Part shown: in pieces, positions 23,466 through 33,658 of the stretch
Layout of the letters: the number at the start of each line of letters is the position of its first letter
Numbering within the stretch: position 1 is the first letter of the stretch
DNA from: Ceratobasidium sp. AG-K
Taxonomy: Eukaryota; Basidiomycota; Agaricomycetes; Cantharellales; Ceratobasidiaceae
Direction: 5' to 3'
Assembly: GCA_037039685.1 (NCBI GenBank)
Contig: JAWNGF010000010.1
Span: 558,001-622,000 of the forward strand
DNA length: 64,000 nucleotides
The notes under the pieces: generated by a model
Databases searched by the model: none
The model's input: only the letters and a program-made list of their open reading frames with translations
What the model was told of the DNA's origin: nothing
Made by a program: the position numbers and the translations under genes

Positions 23466-25438
23466 GACTCGGATTCCTCTTCTATTTTTCCTTCCCTTCC
23501 CTTGAGGTTAGGTTCCTTCTTTTTCCATTCCTTCTCCGGGCATTTGGCAAGCATGTGTTTGTCTGATCCGCATTTCAGGCAGCGTTTCGAGGAAATCCTA
23601 GCCTTGTAAACCTTGTCTGGAAGTCTTTTTGTAGAGCTAGCGGATGCTGTTACTGTCTTTTTCCCCGTCATGTTCTTGATTGCTTGTAGTTTCTGATCAA
23701 TAGAGATTGCGATTGATATCCATTGGTCAAGGGATAGTTCTCGTTCTGTTCCATCTTCATTGATCAGGGTTAGTTCGAAGCAAGCCAGTTTGGTTTTGAC
23801 TTCAGGCTTCAATCCTTCCTTGAATTGGTTGATTAGAGCTTCCTGTCCCCAGTTTACGTCTACCAGAAGGTATCGGAATTCCAAAGCATAGTTTGCTACC
23901 AAGTTGGTCTGTTTGCATTTTCGGATGTCCGATTCGGCTTTAGCTTTTTTGTTAGGGTCGCTGAACTGTTCCATGAAGTGTGCTTTGAAACTCTCCCATG
24001 AGGCAATATTTTGGTTATTTCCTCCTTGGTTAAGCAATCGTAGGAGTACTTGTGCCCAGTGGGTGGCGGCTTTGTTCTCGGATTTGAAGTTTGCCAGGGC
24101 TTCGCGGATCCTTTCTTCGTCAGAAGTGTATTGATCGCCTAGACGTACAAAGTAGCTCTCCATTTGGGTAATGAACATTTCAGCACCTTCTCCTTTCTTT
24201 CCGTCGAAGGCTTCCGGACGAGTAACCTTGGGACAACGCGGTCCACTACCGACGTTTGGGTTCTCAATCAGTCGTTGGATTCTCAGCTCTAATTCGTCAA
24301 TCCTGGTAGATTCCGCGTCTCGATGTGGTGGAGAATTTGATCGCCTAGACGGGATTCCGTGCAGGGATGCTTTGTCCATTTATTCTTGCATATTGTTGAT
24401 GGTTTCCTGAACTTCGGTGATTTTGGCAGTGAAGGAAGTTCCTTCCTGTTGTAAGGTTTCTAGTCCTTGTGTTACTGCCTTGTTCCATTTGAGTTGCCCT
24501 TGTCTGGTAGTGTTGAGTTCTTCGCGCACATTGTTCACAAGTCCTTGAGTGTTGGTAACCTCATTTCGAAGGCGGGTTACGTCTTGACCGACTAGAAAAG
24601 AATTATGTTCGCCATTTCTAGCCGCGTTCAGAATGTCCGTCAAGGTGCCTTGTAGGGTGTTGATGGAGTCGTTAAAGATTTGCTGGTTGTTTGCCAGGAC
24701 TTGTGTGGCTTGTTCTAGGCCGCCAAGCCTTCGATCGATAGTGACTCTCATCCCGTCTATGACCCTAAGGACAGCGTTGTGTCTTCCTTCTAGAAGATTG
24801 TCCAGATCGTCTAGATTACTGATTACGGTCCTTCTGCTGGAGCTGGAACTTGAACTTGAGCTTCCTGGATCACCGGCGTTTTGTTGTACCGGAGCCGATT
24901 GTTTGGAGTAACCCTGTGGAACATATGGTGGTGCTGGAATCGCTGGTGTGACTGGCTGGGAAGCCATTGGGATTGGTCCTGCGTTGGTGATGGTTCCTCC
25001 AATTTGAGGGACTGTAGGAACATTGGGAATGTGTGGTGTAGGGGGAGGTCTCATGGGAGCGAGCGACACACCCCCATGAGCTTTGGGTTGGGGAGAAAAG
25101 AATTGTCTCCTAGGCCCTAGCGGCCACAAGAGACGCAATGGTCCTGGACTTCCGGTCGAAATACGAATTACAGCTGGAGTGGGGTCATTTGTAAGATCTC
25201 CTGGTTCTCTATTTGTGATAGTGGGTTCTTCTTCTTGTACCGTTGTCATGTCGGTAATGCCAAAAGCTCCCGGCATTGATGTTTGGCTTAGGGGACGTGA
25301 TCGGGCAGGTCCTCCCGCTTGAGCTTGTGCGATATCTTGCTCGTTTAGTGATCCTGTGGGCCTTGCGGCCCGACTGGGTCCTCTTCTTGTTGATATAGTG
25401 GATGAGGGACGTGATCCTCCATCTTCTTGAATAGACAT
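23441..25438 (-). pseudogene. gag: Element B gag, one internal stop
   Basis: Starts MSIQEDGG at 25438. Layout as in C: Pro/Ser-rich N-terminus with a Ser run, helical middle, capsid-like core, and CCHC knuckle CLKCGSDKHMLAKC near 23570. A TAA at 24380-24382 stands where C has GAA. Gag ends TAA about 15 nt after the heptamer GGGAAAA. Confidence 0.88.
23459..23465 (-). promoter_or_regulatory. Predicted -1 frameshift site, element B
   Basis: G GGA AAA in gag phase, followed by GGC AAG in place of the GAA GGG of A, C and D. The heptamer is kept although the next bases changed. Confidence 0.7.
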
Positions 25439-25454
25439 GTTTGTATGTTTGTTA

Positions 25455-25466
25455 AGCTTGTTTTGT
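25455..25466 (-). promoter_or_regulatory. Element B self-primer binding site
   Basis: Plus-strand AGCTTGTTTTGT, 2 bp from the 5' LTR. It is complementary to 25629-25640 within the LTR. Confidence 0.7.
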
Positions 25467-25468
25467 AA

Positions 25469-25926
25469 TGTCGTAAGCTTCTTCTTGGTGGCTATGAGAC
25501 AAGCCGAGATGGAGAGTGGACGGCACTAAGACCTAAGTGACCTCTTGAACCGCAACACACTTAAGCGTCTGTAGGCTCTTGAGGGTAGGGGTGGTTCAAA
25601 GTGTCACTCAAAGGGGATGTTTGACGAGACAAAACAAGCTGGGGTTACCAGGCTTGTTGGTCCTCTATATATAATCAGAAAGTGACTGAGTCATACAAGG
25701 CGCAGCCACACGAGTCATACATAACAGCCAGTCAGGAGTGTCCATATGAGTCATGCTGTATGAACAGACATGACTCGTACCAAGCACAGCCGCGTTACAC
25801 AATGTAACAGGAAAACCCCAAGAAGGTGGCAACGCGGCGGGAAAAGAGAAACAAAACATAGTAAACACAGCCACGAGATAGGAGGAGGCGCAGACGAGTC
25901 CGATGGAGTGAGCAAAGCTCACGACA
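25469..25926 (-). repeat. Element B 5' LTR
   Basis: 458 bp, pair of 18692-19149. On the minus strand a TATATATA box precedes the self-primer word (25629-25640 complement) by about 25 nt. Confidence 0.95.
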
Positions 25927-26435
25927 CACAATCTCAGACCAAGGGACTACTTTCAATTCTAAACTTATGAAGGCCATCTACAAGAGAATTGGAACTAGCC
26001 CAAGTTTCAGCACTGCCTACCACCCCCAGACAGATGGAGTGACAGAGAGAATCAACCAATGGATGGAAGGCTGGCTATGATCCTTTGTCAACTACCGGCA
26101 AGATGATTGGGCAGACTTGTTACCAATTGCAGAATTCAGTTATAATCTACAGAAGCACCGGGTAACGGGTAGTTCCCCTTTTGCAATAGTCTACAGCAGG
26201 GAACCACTGTGGAACATCTCATCAGAAGAAACGACGGTTCCTGAAGCAAACACCATTACAGAAAAATGGCGTAGCATCCACAACAAAGCAATTGCATCAA
26301 TGAAAAGCCAAAGGCTCCTGGAGGAAGAACCAAAAAACAAGTACCAAGAGGGAGATCTAGTATGGCTGTTGGGAAGAAACATCCAAACAAAAAGACCCTC
26401 AAAGAAACTGGATAACAAGAAGCATGGACCATTTG
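25927..26435 (+). pseudogene. pol: Element A pol, integrase continuation
   Basis: Continues the integrase cut at 18691 (TISDQGTTFNSK, then TAYHPQTDG with the catalytic-domain Glu region). A TGA at 26078-26080 stands where C has CGA. It ends at DNKKHGPFV, where the left LTR of C starts at 26436. The chromodomain that follows in B and C is missing. Confidence 0.88.
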
Positions 26436-26891
26436 TGTCGTAAGCTTCTTCTTGGTGGCAAGGAGACAAGCCGCGATGGAGAGTGGACGGCACTAAGACC
26501 TAAGTGACCTCTTGAACCGCAACACACTTAAGTGTCTGTAGGCTCTTGAGGGTAGGGGTGGTTCAAAGTGTCACTCAAAGGGGATGTTTTGACAAGACAA
26601 AACAAGCTGGGGTTACCAGGCTTGTTGGTCCTCTATATATATTCAAGAAGTGGCCAAGTCATACAAGGCGCAGCCACATGAGTCACAGCAGTCAACCAGT
26701 CAGGAGTGTCCAAGTGAGTCATGCTGTATGAACAGACATGACTCGTACAAAGCACAGCCGCGTTACACAATGTAACAGAATAACCACAAGAAGGTGGCAA
26801 CGCGGCAAACAGAAACGGGAACGTAACAGAGAGAGAGAGACAGGCAGGCGAGACAATGGGCGAGTCCGATGGAGTGAGCTAGCTCACAACA
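26436..26891 (-). repeat. Element C 3' LTR
   Basis: 456 bp, TGTCGTAAGC...CTCACAACA on the plus strand, pairing with 33203-33658. Confidence 0.92.
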
Positions 26892-26911
26892 TTACTCCCC
26901 CCTAAGAGACC
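26892..26911 (-). other. Element C polypurine tract
   Basis: Minus strand GGGGGGAGTAA next to the 3' LTR. Confidence 0.65.
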
Positions 26912-26933
26912 GTCTAGGGGACCTGGACGGGCT

Positions 26934-27767
26934 CTATTGGATCCCACAGTCCTTTTCCTTCTTCAACATATACTCCTCCAACCCCTCCTCCTCCTCCAAG
27001 GTCAGGTCAATGGGATTGAACACGGTATTTCCCGGTTCGTCCGAGAACTTCTCCCATTCCTCCCAAGTTTCTTCCTTCGTCCAGTCCGCCTTGGACCAGT
27101 CCAAAACCCTCTCCTGGACCTCCACAAACTCCTCATCCCACTGTCGCACATCGGGCTCCACCTCCTTCCATGCCGACACGTCCGTCTCCTCCTTCCTCCA
27201 CCAGTAAGGTTCCCATTCGATTTTTTCCTTCTGGTACCTGCCCCTTTCCATCCTCCAATCGCTTAGGTCCTTCTCGTAGTTGGCGTCCCAGGTGTCGTTC
27301 CATCTAGGTCGGAGTGTTGGCTGCCTTCCGTCGTAACCTGGTACCCACTCGCTCGAGTACGCCCCTTCTTGTCCCCATTCAACCACTCCGAGCATGTGGG
27401 TGGAGAGGAGAACGACCTCCGAGACCTGGAATGCGGCGCATCCTCGGCAGACGAATATGTCCTTTCGTAGGAGCTGCATTCGTGTCGGCCATTTCTTCCC
27501 AACCCACTGGAATTCCCCCAGGTCTGAGTGGAGGATGTCGTCCAAGGCCCTGAAATGCATTCTCCCCGAGCCTTGCTGTGACCTCTTGAAGACGTATAGG
27601 GCGGCCCCGGAGTCAAGGATCCTTGCCGTGGCAAAGGCAGGTCCCTCCAGGACGCGGGTGAGGTTGTTGGTAATGGTGGAGCGGGAGACGGCAGGCATTG
27701 CAGAGAGCAAAAAAGATTTAAAGCGTGGAGTTGGGAGTGTTTTTTGGAGTAGTAGCAAGTTTTGCAA
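26934..27767 (-). CDS. Element C accessory ORF3, intact (277 aa)
   Basis: Same-sense ORF between chromodomain and 3' LTR, start MQNLLLL at 27767, in the -1 frame of pol. It keeps all the motifs of the B copy: DSGAALYVFKRSQQ (about residues 50-65), CRGC (about 105-108), WGQEGAYSSEW, GRQPTLRPRWNDTWDA, and W/E-rich segments. The C-terminal part has NPIDLTLEEEEG, a hydrophobic-I-D-L-T core with an acidic tail as in SUMO-interaction motifs. No membrane segment is seen. It could be a chromatin or SUMO tether, an antagonist of host silencing, or a structural factor; none is shown. The ORF is open without a stop although pol of the same copy has one. Confidence 0.7.
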   Translation of the reverse strand: MQNLLLLQKTLPTPRFKSFLLSAMPAVSRSTITNNLTRVLEGPAFATARILDSGAALYVFKRSQQGSGRMHFRALDDILHSDLGEFQWVGKKWPTRMQLLRKDIFVCRGCAAFQVSEVVLLSTHMLGVVEWGQEGAYSSEWVPGYDGRQPTLRPRWNDTWDANYEKDLSDWRMERGRYQKEKIEWEPYWWRKEETDVSAWKEVEPDVRQWDEEFVEVQERVLDWSKADWTKEETWEEWEKFSDEPGNTVFNPIDLTLEEEEGLEEYMLKKEKDCGIQ

Positions 27768-27799
27768 GTGACACTACTGGTCTCGCCCCCTCTGCCTTT

Positions 27800-30700
27800 T
27801 ATCTTCCCTGGAGTGTAGTTAGATGGCGTGGGAGCTTCGGGGTGTCGGCGTAGAAGGTCCTTGATGATCCTTGAAAGGTGACCAAAATCTTCCGCCCTTT
27901 GTTCTGTGTCTTCCTCACTTCCATAACCCTTCCATCTGACCCTGTAAAAAAGACCGTCCTTTGTCTCTTTCCAGTCCAAAATCTTTTCTACTTCGTATTC
28001 TTCTTCTCCTTCTTCCGTTATGATTGGCGGTGGTCGGGGTTGGTTACGGCTGAATTCAGTGTCTCCTTTGTAAGGGCTCAGCAAATCAATGTGGAAAACA
28101 GGGTGCACCCTCATTGTTGCCGGCAAATCAAGCTCATAAGCGTGTGACCCTATCTGTCGCTTCACGACAAATGGCCCGTGCTTTTTGTTATCCAGTTTCT
28201 TAGATGGTCTTTTCGTTTGAATGTTCTTTCCCAGCAGCCAAACTAGATCTCCTTCTTGGTACACGTTCTTCGGCACTTCTTCTGGGAGCCTTTGGGTTTC
28301 CATTGATGCAATAGCTTTGTCGTGGATTTTACGCCATTTTCCTGTGATGTTGTCTGCTTCTGGAACCGCTGATTCTTCTGTTGAGATGTTCCACAGTGGT
28401 TCCCTTCCGTAGACAATTTCGAAGGGGGAACTACCCGTTACGCGGTGCTTCTGTAGATTATAGCTGAATTCCGCAATTGGTAACAAGTCCGCCCAATCAT
28501 CCTGCCGGTAGTTGACGAACGATCGTAGCCAGCCTTCCATCCATTGATTGATTCTCTCCGTTATTCCATCCGTTTGGGGGTGGTAGGCAGTGCTGAAACC
28601 TGGGCTAGTTCCAATTTTCTCATAAACGGCTTTCATAAGTTTGGAGTTGAAAGTAGTCCCTCGGTCTGAGATCGTGCTCTTTGGAAAACCGTGCAGTTTC
28701 CAAACATTCGTGATAAAAAGATTTGCAAGGTTGCTTGCCGTGTGAGACTCTTTGCAGGGTATGAAGTGCGCCATTCTCGAGAATCAGTCCACCACTACTA
28801 AGATGCTATCTGATCCCCTGGATTTTGGTAACTTCACTACGAAGTCGAACGCTATGTCTTCCCACGGTCCTTTTGGAATCTCCAGAGGTTTGATCGGTAC
28901 TAATGACTTTGATCCCTTTGTCCGTTGGCAGGTCTCGCATGATTCCACGTATCTGTTTATGCTTTGCTTCATTCCTGGCCAGAAGTATCTTCTTGATATT
29001 AGTTCCAGTGTTCTAGCCTGTCCTTGATGTCCTGCAATTTTTGAGTCGTGATGAATTCGCATGATGGCCAGTCTGGATTCCTTATCTTCTGGTACGTAGA
29101 TCCTTCCCTTGAACCATAATAGTCCCTCCTTGAAATCATAATCCTTCGCGCTGTGTTGTAGGGTCTTTGGTAACGTTTCCCTTGACTTGCAGATTTCTTT
29201 GATTCGTGCTAGTCCTTCATCTGTATCCTGAGCCTCCTTGATAGTTTCTATGATATTCGTGTTTACTTGCCCCACAAATCCTTTGAACCTTTCGACAGAT
29301 ATCATAACCTGTTCAGGCGTGGGAGTATCTTCATGGTCGGATCGTCTAGACAGTAGGTCCGGTTTAGATGATAGGATTCCAGGGCGGTATATGATATCAA
29401 AGTTATAGGAAGCAAGCAATTGATGCCATCTTGCGTGTCGACGGTTGAAAGTTCTTGCTTCCTTCCAGAACTGTAGGTTCCTATGATTGGTGTAGATGGT
29501 GATGGGGTCTTTCGTTCCTTCTAGATATAGTCTCCAATGTGTTAAAGATTCTATAATAGCCATAAGTTCCTTATCGTGGACGTCGTAGTTGAGCTGAGCC
29601 TCGTTGAAAGATTTTGAAAGAAAAGCAATAGGATGTAGGTAGCCATCATCTTGCCTTTGCGACAGGATTGCTCCCATTGCTACTCCACTTGCGTCTGTTT
29701 CCAAGAAAAAGGGTTTGTCAGGGTTTGGATGGCGTAGAGTGGGTTCCTTGCTGATCTCCGCTTTTAAGGCTTCAAATGCTTCCTGCTGATTGTTTCCCCA
29801 TTCCCATTTGTTCTCCTTTCTTGTCAAGGTTGTCAGGGGTTTTGCTAAACGGCTGAAATTCGGTACGAATCTTCGGTAGAAATTTGCGAATCCTAGGAAT
29901 GCTTGGACCTGCTTGACTGTTTTTGGTTCCTTCCATTCCTTTATTGCTTTGACCTTTTCTTCCTCCATAGAGATGCCCAAATCGCTGATTCCAAGCCCAG
30001 TATACGTTAATTTGGTGACAAAGAATTCGCATTTTGGAAGCTTTGCAAAAAGATTTTCCTCCAGTAATATCTCTAGTACTTTTCTGACATCCACGGTATG
30101 TTGGCTTCTGTCCTTGGAGAAGACCAGGATGTCGTCAATGTATACAATGACACATACGTCGATAAGATCATGGAAAATGTGATTCATATATCTTTGGAAG
30201 ATGGCGGGCGCGTTTTTTAGTCCAAAAGGCATGACGACGTATTCGAAGAGTCCTTCTTTTGTTCTGAAAGCTGTCTTCCATTCGTCGCCTTCCCTAATTC
30301 TGATATTGTTGAAACCCATGGGTAGATCAATCTTGGAGAAAATTTTCGCGTCCTTGATTTTATCCAGGAGGTCTTCCATTAGGGGCATTGGGAATCTGTC
30401 GTCCTTTGTAATGGCGTTTACTCCTCTGAGGTCTTGAACAAGTCGTAGCTGACGAACTGCTTCTGGATTTTTTGGATCAATGGGTTTCTTAACAAAGAAA
30501 CAAGGTGATGCAATGGGTGATTTGCTTGGTCGGATTTTTCCTGCTGCGATTTCTTCATCCAGGTATTCTCTTAGTGCAATTGATTCCGCTGGAGAGAGTG
30601 GGATTGGTCTGGCCGGTTTTGGAAGTTCAGCTCCTTCCTTGAAATCGATGGCGCAGTCGTATGGTCGATGATCTGGGATTCTTTTGAATTTCTCTTCACT

Positions 30701-31204
30701 GAAGACATCGGCAAATTCCTTGAATTCTTCGGGTAGGTCGTCTATTGAGGCTGTTCTTGCTTTGATGGGTTCTGGTCGCCATGATATGTGCTTTGTTTTC
30801 CAATCAATGACCGGGTTTGCTTCTTCTAACCATTCTAGTCCTAGGATAAGTTTAGTTTCCCCAGTAGGCATAGCAAAGAAGATTTGTTTAAAGGTTCTTC
30901 CTTCCACGTCTAGTTCCAGCTTCGCTTTGAAACGTATTTGGTGGGAGAGTTCCTTTCCCTGGATACCGATTACTTTTCTCGGAGTGGAAAGTTCCATGAG
31001 TGGGATGTTGTTGGATCGAGCCCAAGAGATGTCCAAGAAGTTCTTTGAAGCTCCAGAATCGATGAGGGTTGGGGTGGGTTCTGTGATTCCGGCAACGTTT
31101 GCGTAAACAATGGTTGACTCATTTGTTGCTCTAAAGTACATTGTTTCCGTTGCCGGTTTTTTGGTCTCTCCACACACAGTTAGAGGGAGACCCCTTCTTT
31201 TCCC
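27800..31204 (-). pseudogene. pol: Element C pol, one in-frame stop
   Basis: Entered at the slippery site 31198-31204. Protease LIDSGASKNF lies near 31060; RT YIDDILVFS near 30145; RNase H ETDASGVAMGAILS near 29700; integrase about 29060-28150 (zinc region, AFDFVVKLPKSRG, TAYHPQTDG); chromodomain about 28020-27890 (EEYEVEKILDW ... YRVRWKGY). The only lesion seen is TGA at 28784-28786 in VVVD-stop-FSRMAHF, where B has CGG. The frame stays open to 27263 under ORF3, but its sequence there is not conserved. Confidence 0.9.
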
Positions 31205-33180
31205 GAGTCTTCCATAATTGTTGCCTCTCTTCCTTTAACGCTGGGTTCCGTCGTTATCCATTCCTTGGACGGGCATTTGAATGATCGGTGTCCTTCCTGT
31301 CCGCACTTCAAGCAGCGGTTGCTTGCTATCCTTGCTTTGTATACTTCGTCGGGTAGCCGCTTTGTAGAGGATTGTCCGCTAGCGGTTGGTTGAGCTGCCT
31401 TCTTTCCTGTGGAGACCTTGATTTGTTTCAATTTCTGGTCAATAGAGATTGCGATTGAGATCCACCGGTCAAGGGAAAGTTCTCGTTCTGTCCCATCTTC
31501 ATTGATCAGGGTAAGTTCGAAACGAGCTAGTTCAGTTTTGACTTCGGATTTCAACCCTTCCTTAAACTGGTTGATCAGAGCTTCCTGTCCCCAGTTTACG
31601 TCTACCAAAAGGTATCGGAATTCCGAAGCATAGTTTGCTACCGAGTTGTTCTGTTTACATCTACGAATGTCCGATTCGGCTTTGGCCTTTTTGTTAGGGT
31701 CGCTGAACTGTTCCATGAAGTGTGCCTTGAAGCTTGCCCACGAGGTGAGATTTTGGTTGTTTTCTCCTTGGTTAAGCGATCGTAAGAGTACTTGTGCCCA
31801 GTGAGTGGCGGCCTTGTTTTCAGATTTGAAGTTTGCTAGAGCTTCGCGGATTCTTTCTTCATTGGAAGTGTATTGATCTCCTAAACGTACGAAGTAGCTT
31901 TCCATTTGTGTGATGAACATTTCGGCGCCTTCTCCCTTTTTTCCGTCAAAGGCTTCTGGACGAGTCACTTTGGGACGACGTGGTCCATTACCGATGTTTG
32001 GGTTCTCGGTTAGTCGTTGGATTCTTAATTCTAATTCGTCGATCCTGGTAGATTCCGCGTCTGGGTGTGGTGGAGAATTTGATCGTCTGGAGGGAACCCC
32101 GTGCAGGGATGCTTCGTCCATTTCTTCTCGCATGTTGTTGATAGTTTCCTGAACTTCCGTGATTTTGTTAGCGAAAGAGGCTCCCTCCTGTCGTAAGGTT
32201 TCTAGTCCTTGTGTTACTGCCTCATTCCATTCGAGTTGTCCTTGTCTGGTAGTGTTGATTTCTTCGCGTACATTATTCACTAGTCCTTGGGTATTGTTAA
32301 CTTCATTTCGAAGGCGGGTTACGTCTTGACCGACTAGAAAGGAATTATGTTCGCCATTTCTTGCTGAGTTCAGAATGTCTGTCAAGGTTCCTTGTAGGGT
32401 ATTGATGGAGTCATTAAAGATTTGCTGGTTGTTTGCTAGAACTTGTGTGGCTTGTTCTAGGCCACTAAGCCTTCGATCTATAGTGACCCTCATTCCGTCT
32501 ATAACCCTAAGGGTGGCGTTGTGTCTTCCTTCTAGAAGGTCGTCCAGGTCGTCTAGGTTACTGATTACAGTCCTGCCGCTAGAGCTGGAACTTGAACTTG
32601 AACTTCCTGGATCACCTGCGCCCTGTTGTACCGGAGCTGATTGCTGGGAGTAACCCTGTGGGACATATGGTGGTGCTGGAATTGCTGGTGTAACTGGCTG
32701 GGAAGCCAATGGGATTGGTCCTGCATTGGTGATAGTTCCTCCAATTTGCGGGACTGTGGGGACATTGGGAATGTGTGGTGTAGGAGGAGGTCTAATGGGA
32801 ACAAGCGACACGCCCCCATGAGCTTCGGGTTGGGGAGAAAAGAACTGTCTTCTAGTCCCTGATGGCCACAAGGGACGTGATGGTCCTGGACTTCCAGTTG
32901 GAATGCGAATTACTGCCGGAGTGGGGTCGTTTGTGAGATCTCCTGGTTCTCTATTTGTGATAGTGGGTTCCTCCTCTTGTACAGTTGTTATGTCGGCAAT
33001 GCCGAAAGATCCTGGCATTGATGCTTGACTTTGGGGGCGTGATCGAGCAGGGCCTCCCGCTTGAGTTTGTGCAATATCTTGCTCGTTTAGTGATCCTATG
33101 GGCCTTGCTGCCCGACTGGGTCCTCTTCTTGTTGATATGGTGGATGCGGGACGTGATCCTCCATCCTCTTGAATAGACAT
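31180..33180 (-). CDS. gag: Element C gag, intact (666 aa)
   Basis: Start MSIQEDGG at 33180, just after the primer site. The frame is also open upstream into the LTR, but this ATG matches A and B. N-terminal 200 residues are Pro/Ser/Gly-rich with a Ser run, then a helical segment (about 215-330), a capsid-like core (HWAQVLLRSL, HFMEQFSDPNKKAKAE) and a CCHC knuckle CLKCGQEGHRSFKC near 31310-31270. It ends TAA at 31180-31182. It is the reference copy for judging lesions in A, B and D. Confidence 0.9.
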   Translation of the reverse strand: MSIQEDGGSRPASTISTRRGPSRAARPIGSLNEQDIAQTQAGGPARSRPQSQASMPGSFGIADITTVQEEEPTITNREPGDLTNDPTPAVIRIPTGSPGPSRPLWPSGTRRQFFSPQPEAHGGVSLVPIRPPPTPHIPNVPTVPQIGGTITNAGPIPLASQPVTPAIPAPPYVPQGYSQQSAPVQQGAGDPGSSSSSSSSSGRTVISNLDDLDDLLEGRHNATLRVIDGMRVTIDRRLSGLEQATQVLANNQQIFNDSINTLQGTLTDILNSARNGEHNSFLVGQDVTRLRNEVNNTQGLVNNVREEINTTRQGQLEWNEAVTQGLETLRQEGASFANKITEVQETINNMREEMDEASLHGVPSRRSNSPPHPDAESTRIDELELRIQRLTENPNIGNGPRRPKVTRPEAFDGKKGEGAEMFITQMESYFVRLGDQYTSNEERIREALANFKSENKAATHWAQVLLRSLNQGENNQNLTSWASFKAHFMEQFSDPNKKAKAESDIRRCKQNNSVANYASEFRYLLVDVNWGQEALINQFKEGLKSEVKTELARFELTLINEDGTERELSLDRWISIAISIDQKLKQIKVSTGKKAAQPTASGQSSTKRLPDEVYKARIASNRCLKCGQEGHRSFKCPSKEWITTEPSVKGREATIMEDSGKEGVSL
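31198..31204 (-). promoter_or_regulatory. Predicted -1 frameshift site, element C
   Basis: G GGA AAA in gag phase inside the codons of DSGKEG; a -1 slip continues directly into pol. Confidence 0.7.
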
Positions 33181-33188
33181 GTTTGTTA

Positions 33189-33200
33189 AGCTTGTTTTGT
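33189..33200 (-). promoter_or_regulatory. Element C self-primer binding site
   Basis: AGCTTGTTTTGT (plus strand), 2 bp from the LTR and complementary to 33364-33375. Confidence 0.7.
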
Positions 33201-33202
33201 AA

Positions 33203-33658
33203 TGTCGTAAGCTTCTTCTTGGTGGCTGTGAGACAAGCCGCGATGGAGAGTGGACGGCACTAAGACCTAAGTGACCTCTCGAACCGCAACACACTTAAGC
33301 GTCTGTAGGCTCTTGAGGGTAGGGGTGGCTCTAAGTGTCACTCAAGGGGGATGTTTTGACGAGACAAAACAAGCTGGGGTTACCAGGCTTGTTGGTCCTC
33401 TATATATAATCAAGAAGTGGCTGAGTCATACAAGGCGCAGCCACATGAGTCACAGCAGTCAACCAGTCAGGAGCGTCCAAGTGAGTCATGCTGTATGAAC
33501 AGACATGACTCGTACAAAGCACAGCCGCGTTACACAATGTAACAGAATAACCACAAGAAGGTGGCAACGCGGCAAACAGAAACGGGAACGTAACAGAGAG
33601 AGAGAGACAGGCAGGCGAGACAATGGGCAAGTCCAATGGAGTGAGCTAGCTCACAACA
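33203..33658 (-). repeat. Element C 5' LTR
   Basis: 456 bp, pair of 26436-26891. TATA box and self-primer word are arranged as in A, B and D. Confidence 0.92.

Larger units (their letters stand above)
18692..25926 (-). mobile_element. Ty3/gypsy retrotransposon B, complete, in A
   Basis: 7,235 bp with two 458-bp LTRs (18692-19149 and 25469-25926) differing at 8 positions, and a perfect 5-bp duplication CACAA (18687-18691, 25927-25931). It is the youngest dated insertion here. Internal order in element sense: primer site, gag, pol with chromodomain, ORF3, polypurine tract. Stops: TAA 24380-24382 in gag, TGA 22344-22346 and 20814-20816 in pol, TGA 19564-19566 in ORF3. It is structurally complete but not autonomous. 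Confidence 0.95.
6596..26435 (+). mobile_element. Ty3/gypsy retrotransposon A, interrupted by E and B, 3' end lost
   Basis: A chromovirus-type LTR retrotransposon on the plus strand. Its 5' LTR (6596-7027 plus 14172-14199) is split by element E. Gag lies at 14222-16183. Pol runs to 18691, is split by element B (18692-25926), resumes at 25927 and stops in the integrase C-terminal region at 26435, where the left LTR of element C begins. The chromodomain, ORF3 and 3' LTR are missing. B inserted cleanly: CACAA lies at 18687-18691 and again at 25927-25931. A has five in-frame stops: four are TGA at arginine codons and one is a Trp TGG to TGA. It is dead. No target duplication can be assigned because the right flank is lost. 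Confidence 0.9.
26436..33658 (-). mobile_element. Ty3/gypsy retrotransposon C, near-intact, mismatched flanks
   Basis: 7,223 bp with 456-bp LTRs at 26436-26891 and 33203-33658. Gag and ORF3 are intact; pol has a single TGA (28784-28786). It is the best-preserved coding copy. Its LTRs differ at about 15 positions by hand count, including transversions. The flanks are not a target duplication: ATTTG on the left, from element A's integrase, and GTGAT on the right, from element D's RNase H. It is therefore not a simple insertion into either. The copy may have been formed or rearranged by recombination between two insertions, or the join may be an assembly error. Confidence 0.9.

Noticed and set aside
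27263..27800. Long C-terminal tail of pol beyond the chromodomain
   Set aside because: The frame is open only because it lies under ORF3; its residues are much less conserved between B and C than those of ORF3.
28752..31106. Many 60-140-codon plus-strand ORFs across C, and likewise across A, B, D and E
   Set aside because: They are antisense shadows of conserved pol and gag and recur wherever pol is open; no independent constraint.
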